DNA of 10,114 nt from contig JACOZM010000132.1 of the NCBI GenBank assembly GCA_016181345.1, forward strand, positions 1 to 10,114, read 5' to 3'. The position numbers were made by a program, and so were the translations under genes. Positions 1 to 6,099 of the stretch are shown piece by piece. The DNA comes from Candidatus Woesearchaeota archaeon. Its GTDB lineage: Archaea; Nanobdellota; Nanobdellia; Woesearchaeales; GW2011-AR9. The notes beneath the pieces are model-generated. The model had not been told where the DNA came from. It ran no database searches and saw nothing but the letters and a program-made list of their open reading frames with translations. How positions within the stretch are numbered: the first letter of the stretch is position 1; every line of letters begins with the position of its first letter.

Positions 1-80
1 GCCAAGTTTTTTTGAATAAAATTACTTAACATAAGATTATAATAACAAATAGCACCTAGCGCTTCAAGTTACAGTTTTAT

Positions 81-124
81 AGAAAAAATAAGAGCCGACC
101 TCTGACATTGTCGCGAGACGGCTC
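81..124 (-). terminator. Hairpin plus U-tract terminator of the PG-binding-like gene
   Basis: GAGCCG (92-97) pairs perfectly with CGGCTC (119-124). Inside, CTC/GAG and GAC/GTC can extend the stem around an ATT loop. Read on the minus strand the hairpin is followed by a T-rich run (complement of 81-91). It starts 11 nt beyond the stop codon of the minus-strand gene at 135-854. This resembles a bacterial intrinsic terminator, which fits a horizontally acquired gene; archaeal termination mainly needs the U-tract. Confidence 0.6.
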
Positions 125-134
125 CGTGAAAACA

Positions 135-854
135 TCATGCAGTTGGTTGTGAGAGACCAGTAACAGGATTTGAAATTGCTGACCAGAATACTGGCTCATC
201 GCCGCCTGGTCCAATATACCAGACGTCACAACCTGGACCACTTGGAATACTACCAACATCGATGAAGAAATCTTTATCTAGTTGAGCACGGGTGCCTGGA
301 CCAAAATTGCCGTCCACTACGTCACCAACAAAACCGAGTCGCCATTGAAGTTCTTTGACGGATTCAGCCATTTTTGGCTCGTAATCACCATCTACTTCAA
401 AACCAGGAACAAAGATATCATAGTTGAGATCTGCACAGCGGTTAAATTCTTTGACTAATTCAGAAATATCAATCATTATCCTCTGCGTCGTCTCCCACCC
501 CTGGCCTGTATGGCGATTAGCCAGTTGAATTCGTTCATCACCTAACTGGCGCTGATAATTCAACTCCTCATGAGCATCAGCCAAATCACCACAGCTCATT
601 CTCTTCCCTTGGACTGGAAGATAAACATCAGACGGTGAAACGCTTCCGGCACAATCTCTTAATGTATCCTGCATCATCATGGCTGCAACATTATTATGAA
701 TATACCCGGCAGAACGACATAAATCTTCTACAACTTCGTCACGTTTTTGTGCTGAAGAACCTCTCAAAGATTCTCCTTGCCTGCTCTCAACTTGAGCCAC
801 GATCGTATTTGAATGTGCAGCAAATAATCGCGGCCCAGTAAATAATCTTGACAT
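135..854 (-). CDS. Protein with C-terminal peptidoglycan-binding-like domain
   Basis: The product is 239 aa. The start is the ATG at 854, preceded on the minus strand by GGTGGAGGAAATTCATA, a strong Shine-Dalgarno; an upstream in-frame start (905) has no such support. Residues about 155-196 match the PG_binding_1 fold: SVKELQWRLGF, then DGNFGPGTRAQL, the usual helix, D-G-x-F-G-P-x-T, helix pattern. Residues 1-150 are not recognised; they are hydrophilic with scattered cysteines (C46, C68, C88, C140), and no signal peptide or membrane segment is clear. The tail after 197 is rich in Gly and Pro. The domain normally binds cell-wall muropeptides in bacterial hydrolases, but no catalytic domain is visible here, and archaea usually lack peptidoglycan. 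The base composition is visibly GC-richer than the flanking DNA and the gene has its own promoter and terminator, which suggests transfer. It could be a secreted or effector-like binding protein or a fold reused for another ligand. The domain call is fairly sure; the role is unknown. Confidence 0.75.
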   Translation of the reverse strand: MSRLFTGPRLFAAHSNTIVAQVESRQGESLRGSSAQKRDEVVEDLCRSAGYIHNNVAAMMMQDTLRDCAGSVSPSDVYLPVQGKRMSCGDLADAHEELNYQRQLGDERIQLANRHTGQGWETTQRIMIDISELVKEFNRCADLNYDIFVPGFEVDGDYEPKMAESVKELQWRLGFVGDVVDGNFGPGTRAQLDKDFFIDVGSIPSGPGCDVWYIGPGGDEPVFWSAISNPVTGLSQPTA

Positions 855-885
855 TATGAATTTCCTCCACCAAAAACACCTAGTA

Positions 886-913
886 TCTCTAAAAATACTT
901 CTCAAAAATACCT
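886..913 (-). repeat. Tandem 14-bp repeat in the 5' leader
   Basis: Two adjacent 14-bp units, TCTCTAAAAATACT (886-899) and TCTCAAAAATACCT (900-913) on the plus strand, differ by a one-base shift. A shorter related copy, CAAAAACACCT, lies at 871-881. They fall in the predicted untranslated leader of the peptidoglycan-binding-like gene, between its start site and Shine-Dalgarno. They may be protein-binding repeats or just AT-rich drift. Confidence 0.45.
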
Positions 914-915
914 CT

Positions 916-965
916 CCAAAAGATATGATTACTACTATTTAGTAGTTTATATAAAAATCTTTTGG
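916..965 (-). promoter_or_regulatory. TATA box inside nested inverted repeats (operator-like)
   Basis: On the minus strand a TATA-like element (complement of TTTATATAAAAAT, 946-958) lies about 95 nt before the ATG at 854, predicting a start site near 925. It is enclosed by a perfect 9-bp inverted repeat, CCAAAAGAT (916-924) and ATCTTTTGG (957-965). Almost concentric with it is a second palindrome, CTACTA-TT-TAGTAG (932-945), lying between TATA and the predicted start. A dimeric repressor bound there would block TFB/polymerase. The repeats are seen directly; operator function is inferred. Confidence 0.55.
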
Positions 966-1052
966 TAAATAACTGAAGGAAAAAGCAAAAAAAGATGAAA
1001 CCTGAAGGAAATGAATAAACAACAAGAAAAAATTGAAGAGAAGATAGAAAAG

Positions 1053-1077
1053 ATAAAGATAATAAAAATAAAAATAA
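1053..1077 (-). terminator. U-rich terminator of the SpoIIM-like gene
   Basis: Directly after the TAG stop at 1080 the minus strand reads TTATTTTTATTTTTATTATC, a run typical of archaeal U-tract termination. No stem is needed or evident. Confidence 0.45.
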
Positions 1078-1079
1078 CC

Positions 1080-2108
1080 CTAAACCGGCAGGGTAAACAG
1101 CATACTAGTTGAATAGATCTTCGTTAAGATATCAACATTGTTTGTTATCAGCGCTTCTAATAATGCCCCGGCAATAAAGATCAGAACAGCAAAGATAAAG
1201 AGATAAAAGTTATACATAAAAACCTCCCGATATTTTTTCTGCTGAAATGTTTTTGAAAGGAGGATTAGGATGATAACAATAACGAGCATCTGCAAAGGAA
1301 TAGCTAACCATGAAACAATTCCAAAAAATCTAAGCAAAAAATGCAGGACTAAGCTTATTCCCACTCCGATGATTGAAAAGAGAACGAATTTGTGTACGTA
1401 AGAGCTTTTCTTCACCACATCATTGGAGATGATACTCGCTGAGATTGCCGCTAAGATATACGCTAAGGCTTCTAAGATTAAAAATGGCGCAGTTAATCCT
1501 AAGATGATAAAAAATAATTTCAAAGAACTTCCTCCGATATATTCTGCTGAAGTAATTGCTCTATAACTTAGGATAACACCCCATGAGGAAGCATTCCATG
1601 TCACAAAAAAAATCCCTCCATCTTTAACAAACAAAGAAACGATAAAAATCGTCAATAAAACCCACCAGTTATTTCCTAAGATTGTCCAGAAATCTTGAAA
1701 CATGAACGTCGCTCCTCCTTTACTGAAATCTAATAAGAGCTGGCCATGAAAACTAGATAAGATATTTATTCCCAAAAGGTGGAAGATGAAAACATACGAT
1801 GCATACGTAAAAAAGATAGAGACAAAGAGCATAAAATACGTAACAACTGCCTCCTTGTTATCCCTGAAAAGATGCCAGAGAGAGAATGATCTCTCCCGTT
1901 CTTCTTGCGATTCTTCTTTTTTCAACAATCTCTCTAATAATGGAAAAATGAGCAGAGAAGTTAATACTACGGAAATTAATCCCGAATTTTTACCAAACAA
2001 TAAAACGGAAATAAGGATAGAAACCGAGGAGTAGATAATACCTATCAACAACGTATAACGTAATTTATGTTCAGTCCAATTTTTTGGAAATAATTTTTCT
2101 AAAACCAT
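1080..2108 (-). CDS. spoIIM: SpoIIM/DUF95-family integral membrane protein
   Basis: The product is 342 aa beginning MVLEKLF. I chose the ATG at 2108 over an in-frame GTG at 2117 because the GGTGA containing that GTG makes a correctly spaced Shine-Dalgarno for the ATG, and SpoIIM-like proteins of small archaea commonly begin MVLE. There is an N-terminal hairpin of two membrane segments (about 17-38 and 42-58), a charged loop rich in E/K/R (60-86), then about five to six more segments. Family marks are the N-N-W-x-V-x-L-x-x-F stretch (146-155), the P-F-L-I-L-E-A-L-A-Y segment (208-217) and the last segment ending A-L-L-E-A-L-I-T (315-322). SpoIIM in Bacillus works with SpoIID/SpoIIP in septal wall remodelling; the archaeal relatives have no proven function, so the name records homology only. 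It lies 53 nt downstream of a signal peptidase gene in the same direction and may be co-transcribed. Confidence 0.8.
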   Translation of the reverse strand: MVLEKLFPKNWTEHKLRYTLLIGIIYSSVSILISVLLFGKNSGLISVVLTSLLIFPLLERLLKKEESQEERERSFSLWHLFRDNKEAVVTYFMLFVSIFFTYASYVFIFHLLGINILSSFHGQLLLDFSKGGATFMFQDFWTILGNNWWVLLTIFIVSLFVKDGGIFFVTWNASSWGVILSYRAITSAEYIGGSSLKLFFIILGLTAPFLILEALAYILAAISASIISNDVVKKSSYVHKFVLFSIIGVGISLVLHFLLRFFGIVSWLAIPLQMLVIVIILILLSKTFQQKKYREVFMYNFYLFIFAVLIFIAGALLEALITNNVDILTKIYSTSMLFTLPV

Positions 2109-2161
2109 TCTTTTCACCTTTTTTTTAATATGTATATTTTAACATCACCGATCATAAAAAC

Positions 2162-2761
2162 TTAATAAATCACCCCGATCATTACTCCTTTGACTTGTGG
2201 AAAACGTACATCTTCCGGATCAACTTCAATTAAATTATCTCCTTTAAATTTAGAAAACCATCCTTTCTCATCACTGCTGATCTTAATCACGCGGTGAATG
2301 ATCACCCTTTCCGCGATCTGCGAGTCATAAAACGCTACATCTCCTAAATGAATGCTTTCCTCCGATGCTGGCTTGATGCTTAAAGCTGTAGACCCTTCAT
2401 CAATCAGCGGATCCATCGAATTCGTATCAGCAATTGTCCACCACTCCACATCTTTAAGGTCAATTTCTATTTTATTTTTAAAAACTTTAACTTGCTTATC
2501 ATTGACGTGATCAAAAGGACTATCTTTCTCCACTTCTAAGACTGCTTTCTGCTCTTCAGCCGAAGCTAATTTTTTCTCTAGTGTTTTTTTCTCTTCCTTT
2601 AATTGTTCTTTTTCCTGCTCTAAGCGCAGCCGTTCCTGCTCTAATGATGTTGTATCAACAGTAAAGGTCTCTTCTCCTGATGTCATCGCATAAATGCTGA
2701 AAGAAGTTGAGCCTAGAAAAAGAAAGACTAAGATTATAATAACAATAGTATGCTTATCCAT
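2162..2761 (-). CDS. Membrane-anchored Sec11-type signal peptidase (S24/S26 fold) with coiled-coil stalk
   Basis: The product is 199 aa. Residues 5-26 form one membrane segment. Residues about 39-79 are a highly charged coiled coil (repeated L-E-Q-E, K-E-E-K, L-E-K-K-L). The catalytic domain follows from about 95: N-S-M-D-P (S115 as nucleophile), then L-G-D-V-A-F (139-144), I-I-H-R-V (H156 as general base) and K-G-D-N-x-x-x-x-D-P (D175 and D181). The S-M-x-P, H-R-V and K-G-D order matches archaeal and ER Sec11/SipW-like type I signal peptidases, where His replaces the bacterial Lys. These enzymes cut signal peptides from exported proteins at the outer membrane face. The long coiled coil between membrane and catalytic core is not usual, since the active site normally sits next to the bilayer. 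The start is supported by AGAGGTC just upstream. It may be a specialised rather than the housekeeping peptidase. Confidence 0.8.
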   Translation of the reverse strand: MDKHTIVIIILVFLFLGSTSFSIYAMTSGEETFTVDTTSLEQERLRLEQEKEQLKEEKKTLEKKLASAEEQKAVLEVEKDSPFDHVNDKQVKVFKNKIEIDLKDVEWWTIADTNSMDPLIDEGSTALSIKPASEESIHLGDVAFYDSQIAERVIIHRVIKISSDEKGWFSKFKGDNLIEVDPEDVRFPQVKGVMIGVIY

Positions 2762-2796
2762 CTGACCTCTTTTTTTAATAACTGATTATATATTAA

Positions 2797-2810
2797 ATTT
2801 ATTATATATT
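2797..2810 (-). promoter_or_regulatory. TATA-like element for the signal peptidase gene
   Basis: The minus strand reads AATATATAATAAAT here, about 43 nt before the ATG at 2761. That would start the transcript near 2778 and leave a short leader carrying the AGAGGTC Shine-Dalgarno (2764-2770). A second AT-rich box at 2784-2795 is an alternative. Confidence 0.4.
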
Positions 2811-2890
2811 AGATAGGATGATATTTTAATTATTAAATGTTTCTAAGAGCTTAAACATAAAATAGAAGTCATTTAGACAGGTGAAACCAA

Positions 2891-2909
2891 AAAATATGAT
2901 TAAAAAAAG
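2891..2909 (-). terminator. U-tract after tRNA-Trp
   Basis: The minus strand after the tRNA discriminator base reads CTTTTTTTAATCATATTTT, a simple U-rich terminator. No CCA end is encoded. Confidence 0.5.
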
Positions 2910-3029
2910 TGGGGATGCCGCGATTTGAACGCGGATCTAAGGCTGGCTTCAAAAAAGATATCCTTCATTGCTAAAAGCTTATCTTCCTATTCTGGAGGCC
3001 CCGATTCTACCAGGTTATACTACATCCCC
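2910..3029 (-). tRNA. tRNA-Trp(CCA) with a 47-nt intron
   Basis: The acceptor stem GGGGATG/CATCCCC and the T-arm CCGCG-TTCAAAT-CGCGG pair perfectly, with A as discriminator. The anticodon loop is CTCCAGA with a GGGGC/GCCTT stem, giving anticodon CCA (Trp), if positions 2945-2991 are removed as an intron between tRNA positions 37 and 38. The mature RNA is then 73 nt with a 4-nt variable loop. This is the standard place for archaeal tRNA introns, cut by the splicing endonuclease at a bulge-helix-bulge. The intron contains its own helix AAGATA/TATCTT (complements of 2980-2985 and 2955-2960). The D-stem pairs poorly on paper. tRNA identity is fairly sure; the exact splice points are inferred from base pairing. 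Confidence 0.85.
2945..2991 (-). other. Probable tRNA intron at position 37/38
   Basis: Removing these 47 nt restores a five-pair anticodon stem and a 7-nt loop. Within it AAGATA and TATCTT can form the inner helix, and GAAG before the 3' junction pairs three of four bases with CTCC of the anticodon loop, a slightly relaxed bulge-helix-bulge. Borders could shift by one or two bases. Confidence 0.65.
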
Positions 3030-3142
3030 AACAAACTATCAAAATTAGCTTTGTTTTATTAATATTTTTGTTTTTTTATGATCTTTCCTAAACTTCCCGA
3101 TTTCAAAAACCGACTAACTATAAAGTAGTTACACTGCAAAAA

Positions 3143-3151
3143 TTTATAAAT
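3143..3151 (+). promoter_or_regulatory. TATA box for the 3173 gene (leaderless)
   Basis: TTTATAAAT is centred 26 nt before the ATG at 3173, so transcription should start at or next to the start codon. There is no Shine-Dalgarno, in keeping with a leaderless mRNA. Confidence 0.65.
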
Positions 3152-3172
3152 ACCTCCTTATTTTTTCTAATA

Positions 3173-4129
3173 ATGTTTGGAAAATTAGATCTGCCCGGAT
3201 TCCGTGCCAGAAAAACAGAATTAAAGAACCAAGTCTATATTCAGAACTCTGAAGTAAATTGTATGACGGAAGTAGTCATGCCTGCAGTTATGCGAGACGC
3301 CCAGCCAGAATTAGCTCTTTACTATGCTCTTCGAAAAGTGCGGGAACTAGACGGTAAGGATCTTGATTCATTGCCTCAGCAAAGTTATGCTGAACTAACA
3401 CCATTGCAATACTCTGTTCTTCTAGCTCATCCTCATATTCGAGAAGCTCTTGCTGATCGTGATCAAGGAGCAGTTGCAGCTTTAGCAGAATCCTATACGC
3501 AAGGAGATTTTATCAGTATCAATCATGGAGCAATTTCTTCGACTGCATTTATCGAAGCGTTAAAGAACTCCCATAGAGGAAGAATTCCCCTTAATTGGTA
3601 TCAAAACGAATTAAGAAATAACGTCAATAGCTTAGGAGTAGGAGCGCATGTAGAAATTCCACTTCAAGGAAATACCGTTCAGAGAGGATCACAAGGAAAA
3701 CTTTTGTATTCATATACTTCACCATTAGTCAAACCTATACTAGTAGAAAGAGGAAGCTATCTTATTAACCAGTTTCAAGATCCGCGTAAGGTCGCTTTAC
3801 TTCCACCATTATCCTTAGAACAATATGCATCTGATGGATTAGCCTGCTTTAGCGCAGAATATACCGCTGAACATCAAAGTTCTCCTCCAATGATGGATCC
3901 AATCACTAGAATGATGTCCATATTCTTGGGCGCAGCTGGAATAGAATCGTTAGGAAGCGAACAATTGACTGAAAGATCTCATCCACCAGGCTTGCCACCT
4001 GAATTAGCTCAACTATTAGGAAGGGAAAGTCTTCAAAACTCTGGAAAAATGGTAGCTCTTCCTAATGGAACATCGGTTGTTTTGATTGATCTAGGAGAAA
4101 TACTCCTCGATTCAAGGAAGAAACGATAA
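3173..4129 (+). CDS. Unrecognised soluble protein, 318 aa
   Basis: I do not recognise this protein. The start MFGKLDL is supported by the TATA box 26 nt upstream; the next Met (residue 31) has no such support. No signal peptide, membrane segment or CxxC pair is seen. The N-terminal part (about 40-105) looks helical, with A-L-Y-Y-A-L-R-K-V-R-E-L and an H-P-H-I-R-E-A-L stretch. The middle (110-215) is mixed, with N/Q/G-rich strands such as N-S-L-G-V-G-A-H-V-E-I-P-L. A proline-rich stretch (about 265-277) precedes a short C-terminal strand region, V-A-L-P-N-G-T-S-V-V-L-I-D, and a basic tail D-S-R-K-K-R. It stands alone between the tRNA and rtcA with its own promoter. Codon use looks like that of its neighbours. 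It is a real gene by length and promoter, with no function assignable. Confidence 0.75.
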   Translation: MFGKLDLPGFRARKTELKNQVYIQNSEVNCMTEVVMPAVMRDAQPELALYYALRKVRELDGKDLDSLPQQSYAELTPLQYSVLLAHPHIREALADRDQGAVAALAESYTQGDFISINHGAISSTAFIEALKNSHRGRIPLNWYQNELRNNVNSLGVGAHVEIPLQGNTVQRGSQGKLLYSYTSPLVKPILVERGSYLINQFQDPRKVALLPPLSLEQYASDGLACFSAEYTAEHQSSPPMMDPITRMMSIFLGAAGIESLGSEQLTERSHPPGLPPELAQLLGRESLQNSGKMVALPNGTSVVLIDLGEILLDSRKKR

Positions 4130-4146
4130 GAACTAAATCCACCATA

Positions 4147-4155
4147 TTATTTTTT
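4147..4155 (+). terminator. U-rich stretch after the 3173 gene
   Basis: TTATTTTTT begins 18 nt after the stop codon and fits archaeal U-tract termination. It also separates this gene from the independent rtcA promoter. Confidence 0.35.
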
Positions 4156-4229
4156 AAGAACTATATTTCTCTTTCTTAATACCATAATTGATGAATAAAA
4201 TGTATCAGTTACAAATAGAAGAAAACAAT

Positions 4230-4239
4230 TAATATAAAG
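4230..4239 (+). promoter_or_regulatory. TATA box for rtcA (leaderless)
   Basis: TAATATAAAG is centred about 27 nt before the ATG at 4262, predicting transcription from the start codon itself. This favours ATG 4262 over the TTG at 4250, which would lie upstream of the transcript. Confidence 0.6.
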
Positions 4240-4261
4240 AACAGCTTCTTTGAACAGAAAA

Positions 4262-5332
4262 ATGATCATTCTAGACGGTTCATTCGGTGAAGGCGGTGGA
4301 GCTTTAGTAAGAACAGCTTTAGCTCTTTCCACATTAACAGGCCAGGAATTTAAAATTACCAATATTCGCTCAAATCGTCCTTCTCCCGGATTAAAAGCCC
4401 AGCATCTTCAGGCCATCAACGCCTTAAAACAAATCTGCCAGGCCCAAACGAATAAGATCGATCTTGGATCAACTGAACTTCACTTCTCGCCGGGAAAAAT
4501 AAAAGCAGGAATTTATGATATTGACATCGGAACAGCAGGCAGTATTTCTCTCTTATTGCAGGCTCTTATTCTACCTTGTATGTTCGCTCCTGGAAAAGTA
4601 ACCTTGAATATTACTGGAGGAACGTGCGGAAAATGGCAGGCTCCGGTAGAATATTTGCAGAATGTTCTTCTTCCATATATTAAAAAATTCGTGGAAAGGA
4701 TTGAACTCAAGATCATTAAACGAGGATACTTTCCAGTAGGAGGAGGAAAAGTTAAAGTAGAGATCTGGCCTCAAGTCAACTCAGAAGATCCTGCTGTCAT
4801 TTCCTTATTCTGCAACTCTCTTAGCAAATATGAATTAGAACATCCGGGAAAATTGGAACAGATTAGAGGAATAGTAAATGTTTCTGCTGATTTACAGGAT
4901 AAAGAAGTTGCTGAAAGGATCAAAAAAGCAGCGGAAGGATCATTAAAAGAATTTGACGTTGCTAAAACCATCCGAGTGGAATATTCAAATACTCCTAGCA
5001 CAGGGGGAGAAATCGTCCTCTGGGGAGTTTTCAGCCGAGAAGGAGATGTAAACCATTTTATAGGGAGTAGCACTTTAGTAGAACGAGGAAAAAATTCTGA
5101 AACGATCGGACAAGAAGCTGGACAAGAGTTAAAAAAAGAAATTCTCTCCGGATTTGCTGTCGATCCTTATTTGGCTGATCAGATCATTCCATTTTTGGCC
5201 TTGCAGCCCGGCTCGATGATTACAACTAGTACAATTACTGAACATTGCCTTACCAATGTTTACGTTGCTGAACATTTTCTTCCCATAGGATTTAAGATTG
5301 GAAAAAATAAGATTATCGTGGAAAGTAAATGA
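4262..5332 (+). CDS. rtcA: RNA 3'-terminal phosphate cyclase RtcA
   Basis: The product is 356 aa from the ATG at 4262; family members run about 330-360. RtcA converts RNA 3'-phosphate ends to 2',3'-cyclic phosphate using ATP through a covalent enzyme-AMP. Visible marks in order: D-G-S-F-G-E-G-G-G near the N-terminus, S-N-R-P-S-P-G-L-K-A-Q-H-L, G-T-A-G-S-I-S-L-L-L-Q, the family signature R-G-Y-F-P-V-G-G-G-K, and E-H-C-L-T-N with the expected adenylated histidine at residue 328. All key segments are intact, so an active enzyme is expected in the cytoplasm. The inserted alpha/beta domain lies roughly at 175-270. Its substrates in archaea are not settled; RNA repair or processing is likely, and a link with tRNA splicing (RtcB uses cyclic phosphate ends) is attractive given the intron-containing tRNA nearby, but that is inference. 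The ATG is chosen from the TATA box, as the upstream TTG would precede the transcript. Confidence 0.93.
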   Translation: MIILDGSFGEGGGALVRTALALSTLTGQEFKITNIRSNRPSPGLKAQHLQAINALKQICQAQTNKIDLGSTELHFSPGKIKAGIYDIDIGTAGSISLLLQALILPCMFAPGKVTLNITGGTCGKWQAPVEYLQNVLLPYIKKFVERIELKIIKRGYFPVGGGKVKVEIWPQVNSEDPAVISLFCNSLSKYELEHPGKLEQIRGIVNVSADLQDKEVAERIKKAAEGSLKEFDVAKTIRVEYSNTPSTGGEIVLWGVFSREGDVNHFIGSSTLVERGKNSETIGQEAGQELKKEILSGFAVDPYLADQIIPFLALQPGSMITTSTITEHCLTNVYVAEHFLPIGFKIGKNKIIVESK

Positions 5333-5354
5333 CTAACCTTGATCTTAACCTTAG

Positions 5355-5409
5355 TCTTAACTATATACCAACCACCATCTTGAATATATCTCAGCATATC
5401 TTAACTATA
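5355..5409 (+). repeat. Direct repeat pair in the rtcA-to-zinc-ribbon gap
   Basis: TCTTAACTATA occurs at 5355-5365 and again at 5399-5409, spaced 44 bp, each followed by a similar CAACCA-type stretch. A small inverted repeat, CAGAAA/TTTCTG (5424-5429 and 5440-5445), follows. Nothing else is seen between 5333 and 5482. Function is unknown; chance in AT-rich DNA is possible. Confidence 0.35.
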
Positions 5410-5481
5410 ATCTCAACCATCAACAGAAACTGTTCAAAATTTCTGAGTCAAATCTTCTAGTGCCTTAAACTTAAGACAAAG

Positions 5482-5491
5482 ATTTATAAAT
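5482..5491 (+). promoter_or_regulatory. TATA box for the zinc-ribbon gene
   Basis: ATTTATAAAT is centred about 28 nt before the ATG at 5514, with no Shine-Dalgarno between. It predicts a leaderless or nearly leaderless transcript that probably continues into the aEF1-beta gene. Confidence 0.6.
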
Positions 5492-5513
5492 AAAGTTTGA
5501 AAATAATCCAGCT

Positions 5514-5684
5514 ATGGAAGGAAAAGTATGCACATCGTGTAAAAAAAGGACAGTTAATGACAAAGGTCAGGCTACATTTAGTTGCCCGCAGTGCAGTGAT
5601 TATCAAATTGTTCGATGTACCAACTGCCGGAGCAACGCTTCAAGGTATGCATGCCCAAGTTGTGGATTTAAAGGTCCGAACTAA
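5514..5684 (+). CDS. Four-CxxC zinc-ribbon micro-protein (HVO_2753-like, DUF1610)
   Basis: A 56-aa protein, M-E-G-K-V-C-T-S-C to the end, easily missed because a longer open frame overlaps it. It holds four C-x-x-C pairs at residues 6/9, 24/27, 35/38 and 47/50, enough to bind two zinc ions. This pattern and size match the archaeal zinc-ribbon micro-proteins often annotated as putative RNA-binding, of which HVO_2753 of Haloferax volcanii is the studied member. In many archaea this gene sits directly before the aEF1-beta gene, exactly as here (101 nt away), which strengthens the call and suggests a translation-linked job. The molecular role is not established. The start is supported by the TATA box at 5482-5491. 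The short basic tail is F-K-G-P-N. Confidence 0.9.
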   Translation: MEGKVCTSCKKRTVNDKGQATFSCPQCSDYQIVRCTNCRSNASRYACPSCGFKGPN

Positions 5685-5699
5685 GATTTAATGGAGACT

Positions 5700-5776
5700 A
5701 AAAGGTTTATTCTCTTTTTTGCAAGACTGAACGAAGTGAAACGAGTGAATGTCTGCATTTTGGATAATAACCTTTT
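5700..5776 (+). promoter_or_regulatory. Long-range hairpin between zinc-ribbon and aEF1-beta genes
   Basis: AAAAGGTTTATT (5700-5711) pairs with AATAACCTTTT (5766-5776) with one bulged T. Inside, TGCAAGAC (5720-5727) pairs with GTCTGCA (5751-5757) with one bulged A. The loop carries near-repeats GAAGTGA and GAGTGA. A U-rich run (5710-5720) follows the left arm. In the mRNA the right arm ends 9 nt before the aEF1-beta start, so the fold could tune translation, mark a processing site or give partial termination. The pairing is seen; the role is inferred. Confidence 0.45.
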
Positions 5777-5785
5777 CTAAAGGTT

Positions 5786-6064
5786 ATGGCGAAAGCAATC
5801 ATTACATTCAAATTAATGCCCGAATCTCCCGACGTTGATTTAGGCCCGATCAAAGAAAAAGCGTTAGCTATTGCCAAAAGTCATGGCTCTATCGGCGAAA
5901 TGCAGGTAAAGGAAGACCCCATCGCTTTTGGATTAATTGCTGTTTTAATTCTAGCCATGTATCAAGTTGAAGGCACTGAATTTGATAAGATTGCTGAGGA
6001 GATGGCTAAAATACCAGAAGTCCAATCATCCGAAGTTGCTAGAATGGATTTAGCTTTAGGATAA
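5786..6064 (+). CDS. ef1b: Translation elongation factor aEF1-beta
   Basis: The product is 92 aa, the normal length for archaeal EF-1 beta. It is the nucleotide-exchange factor that replaces GDP with GTP on aEF1A in the cytoplasm. The sequence fits the family: an opening strand A-K-A-I-I-T-F-K-L-M-P-E-S-P-D-V-D-L, a helix, the conserved E-D-P-I-A-F-G-L (42-49), a further strand, a helix, and a closing strand V-Q-S-S-E-V-A-R-M-D-L. It follows the zinc-ribbon gene by 101 nt, the usual archaeal pairing, and is probably co-transcribed with it. AAAGGT lies only about 2 nt before the ATG, too close for a standard Shine-Dalgarno, so start recognition may depend on the hairpin upstream. Confidence 0.92.
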   Translation: MAKAIITFKLMPESPDVDLGPIKEKALAIAKSHGSIGEMQVKEDPIAFGLIAVLILAMYQVEGTEFDKIAEEMAKIPEVQSSEVARMDLALG

Positions 6065-6066
6065 AG

Positions 6067-6076
6067 TTTTTATAGA
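6067..6076 (+). promoter_or_regulatory. TATA box for the 6100 gene (leaderless)
   Basis: TTTTATAGAT is centred about 28 nt before the ATG at 6100 and starts just after the aEF1-beta stop codon. No Shine-Dalgarno is present. Confidence 0.55.
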
Positions 6077-6099
6077 TTAGTTCTTTGTAGTGTTTAATT

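Noticed and set aside
1..32. Possible start of a minus-strand gene running off the left edge (ATG at 32)
   Set aside because: Only about ten codons are visible, and the nearest TATA-like box is some 8 nt away, too close for a leaderless start.
4250..4261. TTG start for rtcA four codons upstream
   Set aside because: The TATA box predicts transcription from about 4261, so the TTG would lie outside the mRNA, and the family normally begins near the ATG.
5355..5409. Short CRISPR array
   Set aside because: Only two 11-bp copies, no third unit, no cas genes nearby.
5497..5691. 64-aa open frame overlapping the zinc-ribbon gene
   Set aside because: It is out of frame with the conserved four-CxxC protein at 5514-5684, shows no domain, and would begin upstream of the start site predicted from the TATA box.
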